Assembly: GCA_029876055.1 (NCBI GenBank)
Contig: CM056876.1
Span: forward strand, 1,240,001 to 1,304,000
Reading direction: 5' to 3'
Source: Madurella fahalii
Lineage: Eukaryota > Ascomycota > Sordariomycetes > Sordariales
Length of the DNA: 64,000 nt
Shown: positions 11,187 through 22,880 of the stretch, one piece after another
Position numbering within the stretch: the first letter of the stretch is position 1
How the letters are laid out: the number at the start of each line of letters is the position of its first letter
Program-made: the position numbers and the translations under genes
Notes under the pieces: model-generated
Database searches by the model: none
What the model was told of the DNA's origin: nothing
What the model saw: the letters and a program-made list of their open reading frames with translations, nothing else

Positions 11187-11210
11187 AATGCTATTAAGGA
11201 GTGCTTAGTC

Positions 11211-11791
11211 AATCACTAAATGTTGCCGCGATACTCGGTCTATGGAAAACTGATTAGGTACTCGCTCAATGTCGGTTGCAGCTGCGGTACAGTACCATCC
11301 GCCGCCACCGGAGGGAATACAACACGCAAATGTCCGTACTGAAGCGAAGCGACCGTCAACAGCCAAATCTCTTAGTGGTTACTGGGATCCATTGCTCCAC
11401 CTCCATTGCGGTGGGCCGTATAATTCGGTTGTCAAGCACAAACTCGTCGTGGCCGACTTTGATCTTCAGTGGCTCAGCCACGCGGCTTCCTACCCGCTCA
11501 TTACCCACTACTAGTACGGAACCTTGATCCCCCAACCGAAACAAGCCGTCTGCTAACGGGCTCTGGTAATGTGGATTTCTGAATAGATGAGACTAGGCGG
11601 TCTACGTCTAACTCAGCTGCGGTAGGTGAGGGCTGCATTTGATATTTCACGTGAACCCTGGAAACCCAGCACCTTGAACTATTTCCATCCCCCCAAGGCC
11701 CGATAATCCAAATCAACACACTCTTTTAACATGCAAAGCAGCTTACACCCTCAGCTCACTTAATTACACTCAGGAATACCAACCCTCAAAG
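11211..11791. other. Intergenic, no gene seen
   Basis: 3' flank of the DUF1996 gene and 5' flank of the NLR relic. Short overlapping open frames only. Confidence 0.45.
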
Positions 11792-13126
11792 TCAACACTC
11801 AGAACAGGAACTGCCCGGATTCCCAGGCAACGCTGGAAGCCACCCATCAATATCCTCCTCCACAACCGCCGGTTGGGAGCACTTATTCGCCTCCTGGATC
11901 GACTGCGTCTTCAGCTCGGGACAGCCGACCCCGCAGTACTGGTCCATCGCCCGCTGCAGCGAATCCCCCTTCCACCCAAACATATAGTCGCCGTGCCAGC
12001 CGTAGCCCGTTTCGTCGCCGGTGCTGAGGACAAACGGCTGGCTGCCGTCGGTGGGCCACATGGCCGGGTCGCTGAAGGCGGATGTGTTCCAGATCGTTTC
12101 GTACATGAGCTGGGGGAGTCGGACGGGGTGGCTACGGCCGAAAATCAACAAACGCCATGTAAGCAACCATGTCGTGTCCTGCACTTCAAGCTTCGACCGT
12201 TTCCTACTCCTACGCCGGTAGCAGAAACTTTGAATGGGAATCACTCACGAGTCAGGGCACTCCCACTCCGTCTCAAAGGTCCCCTTGGACGGGTAGGCGA
12301 CGTGGCTCTTGTGGTCCGGGCTGTCGAGGTTGACCCCGTCCCAGCAGGTAGGGAAGAAATTGTTGATGCGGAGGCCGTAGGGACACGGTTCCGTGGGGAA
12401 CGTGCGCGTATCGTACTCGCCGCCAATCTCGGAATTCGCCGGCGCGGGCCCCCACGGTGTCGTGAAGCAACGGAAGGCGATGCTCTTGAATTCGTTGATG
12501 TCGGGACTGGGCTGCCGGTACGCTGGGTCGCCGATGAGCATGCGGAAGCCCTTGTAGGTACAAAATGCCCATGTTAGTCCCGTGCCCGGTGAGAGTGAGA
12601 ATACGGTGGGGGAAAGATGCTCACCGGCTTGAAAGCAGTGACTCGGGTCCTCTTGTCATACGGGGCCGTGTAGTATACCGTCATGCCCCCCCTTTGCCCT
12701 TCAAGAAGAACGTTTTCCATCAGTGGTACCCTGTGGTAGGACCCGTTACGATGGCGGAAGAACAACACCGCGGTCCAATAGTTTGAGAGATCCTCGGTAA
12801 AAGTGCAAGTCGTGCATGTTGCCTCAGCCGAGATGTTCAACGAGGGGTCCATACTCGGCGCGAAAGCGTTTCCACCGACGATTTGGTGTAGGTGTGGGGA
12901 TGGTACGGCGCCGGGCGTGACGAGCCTATTGCGGTGTTAATTGAATGTCTGATCTTTGGTGTTTACGGATTCGTGGGAAGGCACACGGGTCGAGGCGTTG
13001 TACGTTTAGCTCGGAGCAGGAGAACCGAAGGAAATCGTTCAGTGTTGGGCCTGTGACCTGTGCAACAGCGTTATGGGCCATCAGCACCACTGGTATGGTG
13101 CGAATCATGTTCCATTGTAAATGCAT
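11792..13126 (-). CDS. Secreted DUF1996-domain protein
   Basis: Four exons on the minus strand: 12987..13126, 12625..12925, 12250-side exon 12249..12550 and 11792..12131. Introns of 61, 74 and 117 nt have GT-AG ends, and the joins restore family sequence each time (RLDP-LVTPG, FKP-GFRM, CPDS-HPVRLPQ). The product has about 360 residues. A signal peptide is present whether translation starts at 13126 or at the in-frame Met at 13108 (IPVVLMAHNAVAQ). DUF1996 landmarks are RFSCSELNVQRLDP, SPHLHQIVGGNAF, CTTCTFTEDLSNYWTA, NFFPTCWDG and SHVAYP. The family is extracellular or cell-wall linked in fungi and its reaction is not known. The gene looks intact and has no evident partner next to it. Confidence 0.88.
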
Positions 13127-15147
13127 ATTGGACGAATTATTTTGATGTTTTCGAAATTACAGACTAGGGTGAGCAGTAGAAGGCTTCGGTGCTTGCGGCA
13201 AAGACCATCATGACGTTTAGGGTCTAGGTAAGTATTATCAACTACATCCAGCGTCCCACTCTCCGATCACTACTCCAAGTGTGCCTAAGTGTCTATGCGG
13301 TACGGGAACTCAAAGAAGCATGTATATAATAGCCAATATGCGTTCCAGCCAACGAGATCCCTTCAAATTTATTAATAATATCGACCCAAAGTACACGGAC
13401 CGTCACATTGAGGGGGTGTTAAACGGAGCTCAAATCTCCTCATAGTGATCAGAACCAGACGAAATGTTAGTGCTGATGTGTCAACTGCAGAATATGTTGG
13501 GCTGATCCCTGGGTTGGGGGTTATTAATTCTTGATGGTTGGACCAGCAGAGCTGCAACAATCCTGCCGGCAGTTCGGTTTACTTGCGCGGCGCGTGTAAC
13601 ATTCAACCACGTCAGCCACTGCCTGGCCGTGGCCTACTAATGTTGTGTATAATACGAATGGCATCTCTCGTAGTGCTAACGGTAATTAGTACAGCAAGAA
13701 TCGCAGGACTCAGAAACCAAGTAGTTAAGACCAGTCGAGAAATAGTATGGTTGCTGTAGTCAGCTTCGCTCGGTGGGTTCAGCCAGGAGATTATAAATTA
13801 TCAAATACTATTTCTCGTAGCCTATATTATTCGTTCCCAATTTCTCTGCCAAGGCTCATTTATTTCAGTATCCCTCTCCTGAAGCTGTAGCGGCGCGGCC
13901 CTTGAGTAACTGAGGGATTGGGCACAATTTGTGCGTAAAGAAACAAACAAGTCTCTCATCCCCCTAAGCGCCCTTCACGCGTCACAAGTTTCAAGTTCTT
14001 CCCTTACGAGCCTTTACGGAGAACCTGGCGGGATCCCAGCTACATTCTTCAAGGGCCAATAAGGACCAGATACCGGCTTCTTAAACCGCTCGAATACTCA
14101 CCTACTCCAATCCAAATTACGATTCCTATCACGTCTTATAGTCGCAATTCAGTAGTTATCTATGCCATCGCTTCTCATACCCCTCGGGGGTTAGCAGAGG
14201 AGATATATGAGGCGGTGACGGTGCTGAGATTGGTACTCCGCCGGCCGCCGGCCCAAATGGTTCTTGCGTAACAGGTACTAATTTTGCTGGTAATGGATAG
14301 CCGTCCGTTTGTGAGCTACGTTAGCAAAATCGTTATTACGATGCTCACAATTGAGTAAATGAGGGTGAATCGTAGTGCCGGACCGGTGTATCTTTATACG
14401 TATCCCGATAGCGTAGCTGGTTGTCCAGAAGAGTGAAATGGAGCAGCACAGAGTTATAGGCTGCTTTCCTGGTATAAAACGTACCACATCCTTGTCCGTG
14501 GCAAGACGGGATTGATATTCCTGTGAGAGTAAGACGAATGCGCAAGCAAGAAATGAAACGAGAAGTGCAATTCCATGGTTTCCATAGGGGCCGAGAGGCT
14601 TCACATCGCCACGGATGGAGGAAACTGAAGCGGCACTTGGTGCTAGGGAAAGCTACTTGATAGCTCGAAGAGTGCTCCCACGGGGGATGTGCAGACTGTC
14701 CCAACTAGGATAGTTAGTTTGAACTGGCTGCCAATAGCAAGATTCGCAGGATTGATTTGAAACGTTGCAAATGGAGACGGTTATAGCTCATGGCCTACTG
14801 CTTCGGATGTTATGAGTAAGAAGGTAATTAGCCCGTCTCGGTACATCCATCCCTAGACCGGTATAACTAACAATATTGGGTGTTAGGTTATACTTTAGGG
14901 TGTTTAGCACTTTAGCATGGAGACTTTCCGGTGAGTAGGATGGGAAGATTGAAACGACTACCTAAGGTAAAGAGTGTGGCTCTGTACACTAACAACACCT
15001 GAAATGAGCGCGTCCTAGGCCAAATCTTCGGCTGCGAGATCAGAACGGGTTTTCAAAGGGAAAACATGAATGAATGACCTCCCAACGCCGCTAACAGATT
15101 CTCCGATATCAAGAGCTATTTGGCTAATCCTCTGTGGCCGAGCCCAG
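13127..15147. other. Intergenic, about 2 kb, no gene seen
   Basis: Long stretch with short frames only. The longest (14278..14604, minus, 108 codons) starts with a hydrophobic stretch but matches no family I know and has no supporting splice pattern. AT-rich parts near 13780-13870 and 14820-14960 may be old repeats. Confidence 0.4.
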
Positions 15148-15630
15148 TCAACCTTGGACTCCATGCTTCTTGAGCATATGTTCGCGAAATTTGTCCTTCC
15201 GAGGCCAGGTCCGGCGGCACCCATGAGGGCAGTGGAATACTTGTGTTCCGCCGTGGGCAGTACCCCTATGTCTCTTAAGGTCTCGTTTGCGACTCATGGT
15301 TATACCACAAGTCTCACAAGCAAACCGCTGTTGGGCGGAATCTGAAGTGGGAGCCTCAGATTCGATCGATCCGGGAGCGTGGACGGAGTCTAGATCGGGA
15401 AGCGGCGAACCCCGCCCGTGGGGAATGTAATCCTCAGCCGGGGGATCATTGGAGAACGGTTCCATCGGAAAGTCACCTGTTTCAAGGTGATGCTGAAACT
15501 GGGTGTTGCTGTCCAATGGGGCTGCGGGGCAGCTTGGAGAGCCGCAGAACCGGCATGCAGGCCACCACGGTTCGGCTCTGGAGGCGCCCTTGCATTAACA
15601 AAAAAAAAAATCCACTTACGTCTCATCCAT
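15148..15630 (-). CDS. Two-finger C2H2 zinc-finger protein (small)
   Basis: Predicted 146 residues from exons 15620..15630 and 15148..15577. The first exon is only 11 nt (ATGGATGAGAC); an in-frame TGA lies just upstream. The 42-nt intron has a GTAAGT donor, a long T run and a CAG acceptor. This start is a proposal; the body of the frame is firm. Finger 1 uses Cys91, Cys94, His107, His112 (FACETCGITMSRKRDLKRH) and finger 2 uses Cys120, Cys124, His137, His142. The N-terminal half is acidic and Pro-rich. Likely a DNA-binding nuclear protein. The finger pair resembles that of the zinc finger-ankyrin gene read the other way from 16724, so the two may be related. The protein ends just after finger 2, so a further exon cannot be excluded. 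Confidence 0.6.
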
Positions 15631-16723
15631 GACCAATCAGGTGGCACTTGCTTGGTAGAGGGGTTCTGAGCGAAGAACAGAAGTGGGCCAGACTGTGGAG
15701 GATGGCCGGTCAAGGCTTTGATCCTGAAGAGAGATTCTGAGTACCAGTCAGAGACTGAGTTAGGCCGTGAGAAAGCTGCCCTGTGGGCTCTAGGTTAAGG
15801 GATGCGCAAAAGATGTTGAAGTGCTGACTGGCGAGAATCAAGGAACAGAGTGGAGTCGGATGAAACAGCTGTTGTGGAGAGATGCCGGTTGTGATGATGG
15901 CAGTGATGACGGCAGTGATGATAAACGAAACAGGGAGAGGAAAAATAAAGAGAAAGAAGAAAGAGAAGTTGGGGGTAGGTAGTTGCAAGACTGTAAGCGT
16001 AGGGGAGGGTGAGGCACCACCCCACACGTGTGCACACATACCTAAGGTAGATCGGGCGCTTTTCTGTATCGTAAAGGTGTGTGGACCCGCAATTCACTTA
16101 CTGTGTGGTGGGACTTTCGCCTTGCTTAGGGCTGTGGAGCCAGAGGGGTGGCCGAGTACCTTGATTACCCCTGAGGGCCTGAGATAGGTTGGCCGGCTTT
16201 GTACTACCGCGCCCTCTTTTCGCACGCAAAATTGCAGGCGAACGTTAAGTAGCTGCATGCAATGCAGACCTGTTGACGTGGCACGCTTTGGCTGTGACCT
16301 ATGTACTGTAATGTACAGTACTGCATGTATTTTGAGGGCGCGCCCCAGCCCCGCTGGCCCACCCGACAGGCTGCGAGCATGCCATACCAAACTTCAGATT
16401 CAGAACCACAGGGCGCGTGGTGACACTGCATGTGATGAAAAATTATTAGCAGTTGCTGCCCTTATCGAGGTATGCAATCTCGACTCATAGGGCTCCTCAC
16501 ACACTATGTCCCGTCAGTACTTACAAAGTACCTGACACCACGCCCTGGAACTGTTCAAACTCTCCCGATATCCTGAATCGCCCATTCTTCTGGCTGTCAC
16601 TTGCGCAGCTCAGCAAAGAGTCCACACCTTTTCCAGCGGCTTGTGTGCAAGTCCCATCTTCCATAACGGAACGCGATCGTTCTATCTAGCCCTCTCGTGG
16701 ACGAAGGTACTGTACATTGGTAC
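15631..16723. promoter_or_regulatory. Divergent intergenic region between the two C2H2 genes
   Basis: About 1.1 kb between two genes read away from each other; it must hold both promoters. A purine-rich block (about 15925-15975) stands out. No gene seen. Confidence 0.45.
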
Positions 16724-18493
16724 ATGATGGATGCCAATCCAGGAGCGGCAGGAGCCTCAAAGCCACCAAAAGCGACATATCCGTGCAACCTTTGCGGACG
16801 CAAGTATACACGCAGGCGCGACATGACTCGACACAAATCTCACGCACACGATTCACTCGCTGGTCAATTCCGTTGCAAAGCTCCTAATTGCGATAACACT
16901 TCTTTTAGGAAGGACAACCTGTGGAGGCACATGCTGAGGCAGCATTTGCAGGGAAGCACGGAACAGCAGCTGAAAGAATACCTCGAGCAGTCAACGCAAG
17001 AGATGGTGGAATGGGGATCACAACAGAAATTCTTTTTCTCGGCAGTGGAAATGGGCCAAGCGCAGCTTGTACAAGCCTTTCTCGACGGAGGAGCAGACGT
17101 GACCTGGCGATCACATGATCAGCTAAAGAACTCTGCCTTGCATATGGCTGCGGCCAAGGGACAAGACACAATTGTAAGGATTCTGCTAGCCCATCAAGAC
17201 GTCTACGCCGATTCGAAGAATAATTGGCAGAGAACGCCTCTATACCTTGCAGCAGTGAATGGGCACGAAGGTGTGGTCAGGCTCTTGCTAGCCCGGCAAG
17301 ACGTTGATGTCAATTCGAAGGAGGAATACGGTACACCTCTTTCGTACGCAGCAAGGAGGGGGCACGAAGCTGTGGTCAGGCTCTTGCTAGCCCGGCAAGA
17401 CGTTGATGTCAATTTAGGGGGGATATGGGGTACACCTGTATCGTGTGCAGCAGGGAATGGGCACGAAGGTGTGATCAGGCTCTTGCTAGCCCGGCAAGAC
17501 GTTGATGTCAATTCGAAGGAGGAATACGGTACACCTCTTTCGTACGCAGCAAGGAGGGGGCACGAAGCTGTGGTCAGGCTCTTGCTAGCCCGGCAAGACG
17601 TTGATGTCAATTTAGGGGGGATATGGGGTACACCTGTATCGTGTGCAGCAGGGAATGGGCACGAAGGTGTGGTCAGGCTCTTACTAGCCCGGCAAGACGT
17701 TGATGTCAATTTGCGGAAGGATGGCTATACACCTCTATCGTGTGCAGCAGGGAATGGGCACGAAGGTGTGGTCAGGCTCTTGCTAGCCCGGCAAGACGTT
17801 GATATCAATTTGGGGGGGGGATTTGGTACACCTCTATCTCGTGCAGCAGAGAATGGGCACGAAGGTGTGGTCAGGCTCTTACTAGCCCGGCAAGACGTTG
17901 ATGTCAATTTGCGGAAGGATGGCTATACACCTCTATCGTGTGCAGCAGGGAATGGGCACGAAGGTGTGGTCAGGCTCTTGCTAGCCCGGCAAGACGTTGA
18001 TATCAATTTGGGGGGGGGATTTGGTACACCTCTATCGCACGCAGCAGGGAATGGGCACGAAGGTGTGGTCAGGCTCTTGCTAGCCCGGCAAGACGTTAAT
18101 GTCAATTTAGGGGGGGGATGGGGTACACCTCTATCGCACGCAGCAGAGAAAGGGCACGAAGGCGTGGTCAGGCTCTTGCTAGCCCGGCAAGACGTTGATG
18201 TCAATTTGGGGACGAGTGATTATACGCCTCTATCGAGTGCAGCAGAGCATGGGCACGAAGGTGTGGTCAGGCTCTTGCTAGCCCGGCAAGACGTTGATGT
18301 CAATTTAGGGGGGACATGGGGTACACCTCTATCGTGCGCAGCAGAGAATGGGCACGAAGGTGTGGTCAGGCTCTTGCTAGCCCGGCAAGACATTGACGTC
18401 AATATGAAGAATGATAGAGGGAAAACGCCTCTATACCTCGCAGAAAAAAGGGGGTGGAATACGGTCGCCAAGCTTCTGCTCGCCGCCAGGTGA
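16724..18493 (+). CDS. C2H2 zinc finger-ankyrin repeat protein with near-identical repeats
   Basis: Single open frame of 589 residues from ATG 16724 (ATG 16727 is also possible). Residues about 19-75 hold two C2H2 fingers (YPCNLCGRKYTRRRDMTRH and FRCKAPNCDNTSFRKDN...H). A short helical linker follows, then 14 ankyrin repeats of 33 residues to the end. Repeats 2-13 share an almost invariant core GHEGVVRLLLARQDVDVN, and differ mainly in a four- to six-residue patch (EEYG, GIWG, RKDGY, GGFG, GGWG, TSDY, GTWG), the tip of the beta-hairpin that usually contacts ligands. Repeats 1 and 14 are diverged caps. This resembles repeat domains of fungal recognition proteins that evolve by unequal exchange, here on a zinc-finger head instead of a NACHT head. 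The minus-strand frames over the repeats are artefacts of low complexity. Confidence 0.85.
   Translation: MMDANPGAAGASKPPKATYPCNLCGRKYTRRRDMTRHKSHAHDSLAGQFRCKAPNCDNTSFRKDNLWRHMLRQHLQGSTEQQLKEYLEQSTQEMVEWGSQQKFFFSAVEMGQAQLVQAFLDGGADVTWRSHDQLKNSALHMAAAKGQDTIVRILLAHQDVYADSKNNWQRTPLYLAAVNGHEGVVRLLLARQDVDVNSKEEYGTPLSYAARRGHEAVVRLLLARQDVDVNLGGIWGTPVSCAAGNGHEGVIRLLLARQDVDVNSKEEYGTPLSYAARRGHEAVVRLLLARQDVDVNLGGIWGTPVSCAAGNGHEGVVRLLLARQDVDVNLRKDGYTPLSCAAGNGHEGVVRLLLARQDVDINLGGGFGTPLSRAAENGHEGVVRLLLARQDVDVNLRKDGYTPLSCAAGNGHEGVVRLLLARQDVDINLGGGFGTPLSHAAGNGHEGVVRLLLARQDVNVNLGGGWGTPLSHAAEKGHEGVVRLLLARQDVDVNLGTSDYTPLSSAAEHGHEGVVRLLLARQDVDVNLGGTWGTPLSCAAENGHEGVVRLLLARQDIDVNMKNDRGKTPLYLAEKRGWNTVAKLLLAAR
17303..18400 (+). 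repeat. 99-bp tandem repeat array with 198-bp duplicated dimers
   Basis: Eleven near-identical 99-bp units coding for ankyrin repeats. Two-unit blocks are duplicated: 17303-17500 with 17501-17698 (EEYG+GIWG types), and about 17699-17896 with 17897-18094 (RKDGY+GGFG types). The matching units differ by very few bases, so the amplification is recent or kept alike by gene conversion. Confidence 0.85.
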
Positions 18494-19411
18494 GCAAGTC
18501 GGCCAGCGGGACACGGTCCGCGCGAGATTTACCAGGGCAACATCAGAGGGCCAAACGGAGGTAGTAAAACAGTGAGGCGTGGGGAAACGCTTTCCCAGGG
18601 ACTTGGGCCCCCAAATCAGAGAGCAGAACCTGTCAGGATGGAAATCAGCGGCGGAATCTTGTTGGGCGGAGCCAGTCTCCTTCCCGTCTACGCCTTAAGT
18701 AGGGCCTTCCTAGCCGTCGTCCTTATAGAGGACGTCCAATCCATGTCTCTTTCCCCCATCTGGCTGCTCGCCTTATTTAAGGGCTTTCCCCGCGTGCGAG
18801 GTGCTCTCTCTCTAAGCAGGGGGTACTCCATCCGCACACATTGTTTGGCTGTCTGGGCCGCAGGAGCCTACTGTTGTTGTTGGTTGGAGGTTGTCACGCT
18901 TCATCTTGGGGGGCGAACCAAATACGCAGCCCATAGCCCTGCGATAGATCCATCCCATGAGAAGGGCTTTCTGGCTGTGTCCCTGCACGGACGGCTGATC
19001 CCTGCGCATTGAGTCGGCCCAAATGGATGGGCCTAGGATCTTGCGGGAAAAGAGGGAATGCGAGGACTTGTGCAGCGCTTGCGGTAACCAAGTGCCCTGT
19101 CCTCCTGTGCGAAAAGGATGGCTCAACGTCACTAAACCCCAAACACTAGATGTGGCGATATACGACCCGGCTATAGAGGCATCATCTTATAATACCTCCG
19201 TTTTCACCCTTCGACATTTGCGCCCGGCACTGGTAGTACTCAGGTGATCTGAAAGAGGTTCAGTTGCATCCGACTAGACATCACCATAACTCCGGGTTGT
19301 CGTGTCCCAGACACTGACCAAGGTGTCATCATACACATTTTCCCTCAATAGTAGGACCATGACAGGATCCGTACCTTCACCGCTAAGACCCCGGCGTCTA
19401 TTTGGTGCCTT
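18494..19411. other. Intergenic, about 0.9 kb, no gene seen
   Basis: Open frames at 18572-19012 and its complement show no family motif. The region lies between the ankyrin gene and the synthetase pseudogene, whose 3' ends face each other. Confidence 0.45.
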
Positions 19412-22400
19412 TTAAACTCTAGCAAGCTGTAACCTCAGCACTAGGTTTCCCACAGTTTGTTCTTCCTCTAAAATTACGGGCTCCTCAACCACCTCTTCTT
19501 TTACCTCCTCAAGCTTGCCTCTCAACGCAGCAATGAACACCTCCTGCGGGGAAGCCACAACCTGCCCAATCCCAACCCCATCAGGGTCAGACACCACACT
19601 ATGCCTCATGTGCATACCATTGGTAGGCACCAACCCCGCCTTTTTACGCAGCCGCTGAAAGCGGTTGACAATCTCGCAAGCCAGGCTTTCTTCTACGAGC
19701 TCCGGGTGCGGCGCCGTGTCTAGCAGGACAATCATGTCGTCTGCAAAAGCCGGCTCCCATTGTACACCGCCGCCATCGTTTTCGTCACCATCCGCGTTTG
19801 AATTGTTGCCCTTTCCGATGACCCGCACGAGACTCAAGTCGTTCTCGGCTAGTTCAATCCCCTCAATGATTATCTTCTGTCCACGCTGGTATTCCCTCAA
19901 TTGCGCCTAGGTAAGAGTCAGCAGCGCCTTCCGAACGACTTGGACGCCCTTCTTGAGCCTCTTGCCCAGAGGAGGCCAATCGACGCGAGCCTTGAGACGG
20001 ATGTTGTAACGTTCGTCATCCGACAGGATAATGCCGTGAGCGTTGAGTTCCTCTTGGATATTAGACTTGAGGGAGTTGACATCCGAAAGTGGTTGAGCGT
20101 CCGCGATGTCCACGAGCGAGAGCAACGGCGTCTTAAGCGACAGGTTGCGACGCTCTCTTGCTCCTCTCCCAAGCTGGATGGCCTTTTGCATCATAGAAAC
20201 CTGCCGTTCGATGACTTGGTCAAAAAGAACCTCTTGCACCGTCAGAAATGGCAGAAAGTGGACACTTCGGACGTCTTGAAACTGAGCGGTGACGTCCCTG
20301 AGTTGAGGTCTTAGAAGCTGGTAGATGTGCTCAATGATGAAAGGAGTGAACGGAGCTAGCGCGGGAATGATGGTGAATAGAATTTGGAGAACCGTGTGCA
20401 AAGCAGATGTGGTGTCCTCGATGCCGAGACCGGCGGTGCCTTTCAGACGCCGGCGATTGAAGCGGGTATACCAGTTTGTGAGGTTATCGATAACTTGCAG
20501 AAGTCGCGGCACGACCGTGTAGAGGCAATAACTTAGTAGTCTGGGTCAGTGAAAGAACGGAACACCTGCTTTCGGGACTTGCGAACCTCTCATTTCTTCA
20601 TCCATGAAACGCAGCAAGCTTTGACAGTCGGCTAAAATCCACCGGTCCATGACGTTGCTTTGTCCTGCATCTCCGAAAGACGCCCGCATGACAAAATCTC
20701 GTCCTGTAGACTTTTTGAACAGAAGAGTCTGTTAGTAGAAGGAACCGATAACTATTCCAGAGAGGCAGAAGAATCCGGTAGACGATCTCCTTAACGCCTG
20801 GCTCCTTGGAACGCATCGACTCCGCTTGCACGACGGGAGAACTGATGAGATAGAGTTTCAAATGGAGGTATCTGAGCCGTACTTGTCGAGAATGACGCTA
20901 GGATCGGGGTAGTTCTTGAGACTCTTGGACATCTTCCCGTCCTCAGCGAGGACGATGCCGTTCACAATGACGTTTCTGAAGGGAGAAGTGTTGAACAGTT
21001 TGTTACCGAAAACTGTGAGGGTGTAAAAGCACCCGCGAGTCTGGTCAAGTCCTTCGGCAATGAAATCGGCGGGGAAAAGGCCGCCGTGGAAATGGTCGGA
21101 ATTTTCGAAGGGAAAATGATTCGAAACGTAGGGCATACTCCCAGGCTCAAACCTACTCCATGTTTAGTCTGTTTGTCAGCAAAACAAAAGAAAGGGCAAG
21201 GGCGGACCAGCAATCAAAAATCTCGTCGACGCAGCGCAAAACACCCTTGTCAAATTTCGATGGGATAGTTATAGAATCAACCTTATCCCGGTGGATGTAA
21301 TCAAGCGGGCAGTCAAAGCTACTCAGCCGACGCAACTCTTCAACACCGCCCACACAGACAACCACTTGGTAATCATCGCTTACCCATAGGGGAATCGGTG
21401 TTCCCCAGGAGCGGTTTCGAGATATATTCCAGTCGTGAGCATTCCCAATTCAATTAGCTAACCGCTTTTCCTTGACGAATTGGGGCACCCAAGTTGTGGT
21501 TTCCAAATTCTGAAGCATCCCTGGATTGAGTCGGGTACCTTGATAAACCACGAAGATACCGCACGCCTGATAAGTTGTGTATCAGATCTCCGGCAGAACT
21601 TATCGACGTGAGTGACGTGGCTTTCGACAAGGAGGCGGCCGGTTGCCCCCAGATCTTTGAGAATACCCTTATCAGCGGCCTTCACATGTTGGCCAGCGTA
21701 GTTCGGCACCTCAGCCGTAAAGCAGCCCTTGTCGTCCACAGGGCAGGGCGGCAAGCGGCGAGGTGTGATAAAGCACGCAGAGACGGCAGCGTCATAATCC
21801 TCCTGGCCGAACGCAGGCGCCTGGTGAACAAGTCCGGTCCCTTCGCCCGCTTCCACATAATTTGCGGCAATGACTTGGAAGCAGTCGAAGAAGGTTTCAG
21901 CGAAGTAGCCAAAGAGAGGTCCGTACTTTCACCCGACGTTGTCCGTGCCGGAGATATTTCCGACGATCTGGTATTTTGCTTTCTTCAAGTCCTTGTAATT
22001 AGAACATGGAGAGGCCGCTCTCAAGCAAGATGTAATGCTTCTCGGTCTTCACGTCGGGGATTTCGAAATACTCAAAGTCTGGGTGGACGGCGATGAACAG
22101 GTTCGATGGGATGGTCCATGGAGTCGTCGTGTAGATGACGAGTGATGTGTTCTTGCCCGGAACGCCCAGCACTGGAAATGACACCAAGATAGCGGGATCT
22201 TGAGTCATCTCTTCGTTTTGCTTAGACTCCATGTGGCTAAGCGGGATGCAGAGGGCGGTGGAAAAGGGCATGATCTGGTACGCCCAGTAGACATGGCCGT
22301 TATCGAACAGTTTCTTGAACACCCACAACAGGATTCCATGAAGCTTAGATCCATTGACTTCCCGGGGCTCAGTATGTGTGATCCAACTCATATGGGCTCT

Positions 22401-22880
22401 GGAAGAAAGGAAGAGGAAAGGATGAGAAAGGAAGGTCATCGTACCTTATAGTCGTCTTCGAGATCGATCCATCTGCCTAACCGCTCTATACTGTGCCTCT
22501 ACTCAGTTGAGTATCTCATTACAATGGCTCTGCATTCCGCATTGTACTTCCCGATGCCCATCTGCATGACAGCATCGTGCCCGGACACACCTAGCCTCTT
22601 GTCTATTTCGTATTCGATGGGAAGCCCATGGGTATCCCAGCCAAAGCGGCGGCTGACATGGTAGTCTTTCATATTTTTTGGACATAGAAGTTCAACTGCA
22701 GCAAAACAACTGAGCAAAAATACCAAACGGAGGTCCATCGTAGAAAGTGAAGCACGGCCGGCCCCCGGTCAGCCGGAGTTGGATCTGAAATGCATCGATC
22801 TCTCGCCAATATCGTATAATTTCAGTTTCCTCCTTGAGGGAGTTGACGCTCATGGTGCTCGCGGCTAGCACTAAGTCCAA
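19412..22880 (-). pseudogene. Decayed second copy of cytosolic isoleucyl-tRNA synthetase
   Basis: On the minus strand almost the whole eukaryotic IleRS can be followed in pieces: KEETEIIRYWREIDAFQ, FYDGPPF, RRFGWDTHGLPIEYEIDKR, YTTTPWTIPSN, GEGTGLVHQAPAFGQEDY, FIAEGLDQTRG, DGKMSKSLKNYPDPS, MDRWILA and a C-terminal anticodon-binding part. It cannot work. The stretch between GPPF and the KDYHVSRRFGW region, where the catalytic HIGH motif belongs, is replaced by about 50 unrelated bases. A stop (TAG at 22499-22501) stands where the family has Trp in EWRH. Another TAG (19907-19909) interrupts TLT-AQLREYQ. There is a frame shift near 22350, and reading-frame changes occur at several other points, including about 21990 and 20860. 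Since IleRS is essential, a working gene must lie elsewhere; this is an extra copy gone dead. Confidence 0.85.

Noticed and set aside
15390..15713. Longer minus frame upstream of the small C2H2 gene as its N-terminus
   Set aside because: It is out of frame with the fingers; the short first exon with a GTAAGT donor fits better, though that is not certain.
17203..18471. Four long minus-strand frames with repeated TSTSCRASKSLTTPSC peptides
   Set aside because: They are the complement of the 99-bp ankyrin repeats; no start sites, and frames break wherever the repeat unit differs.
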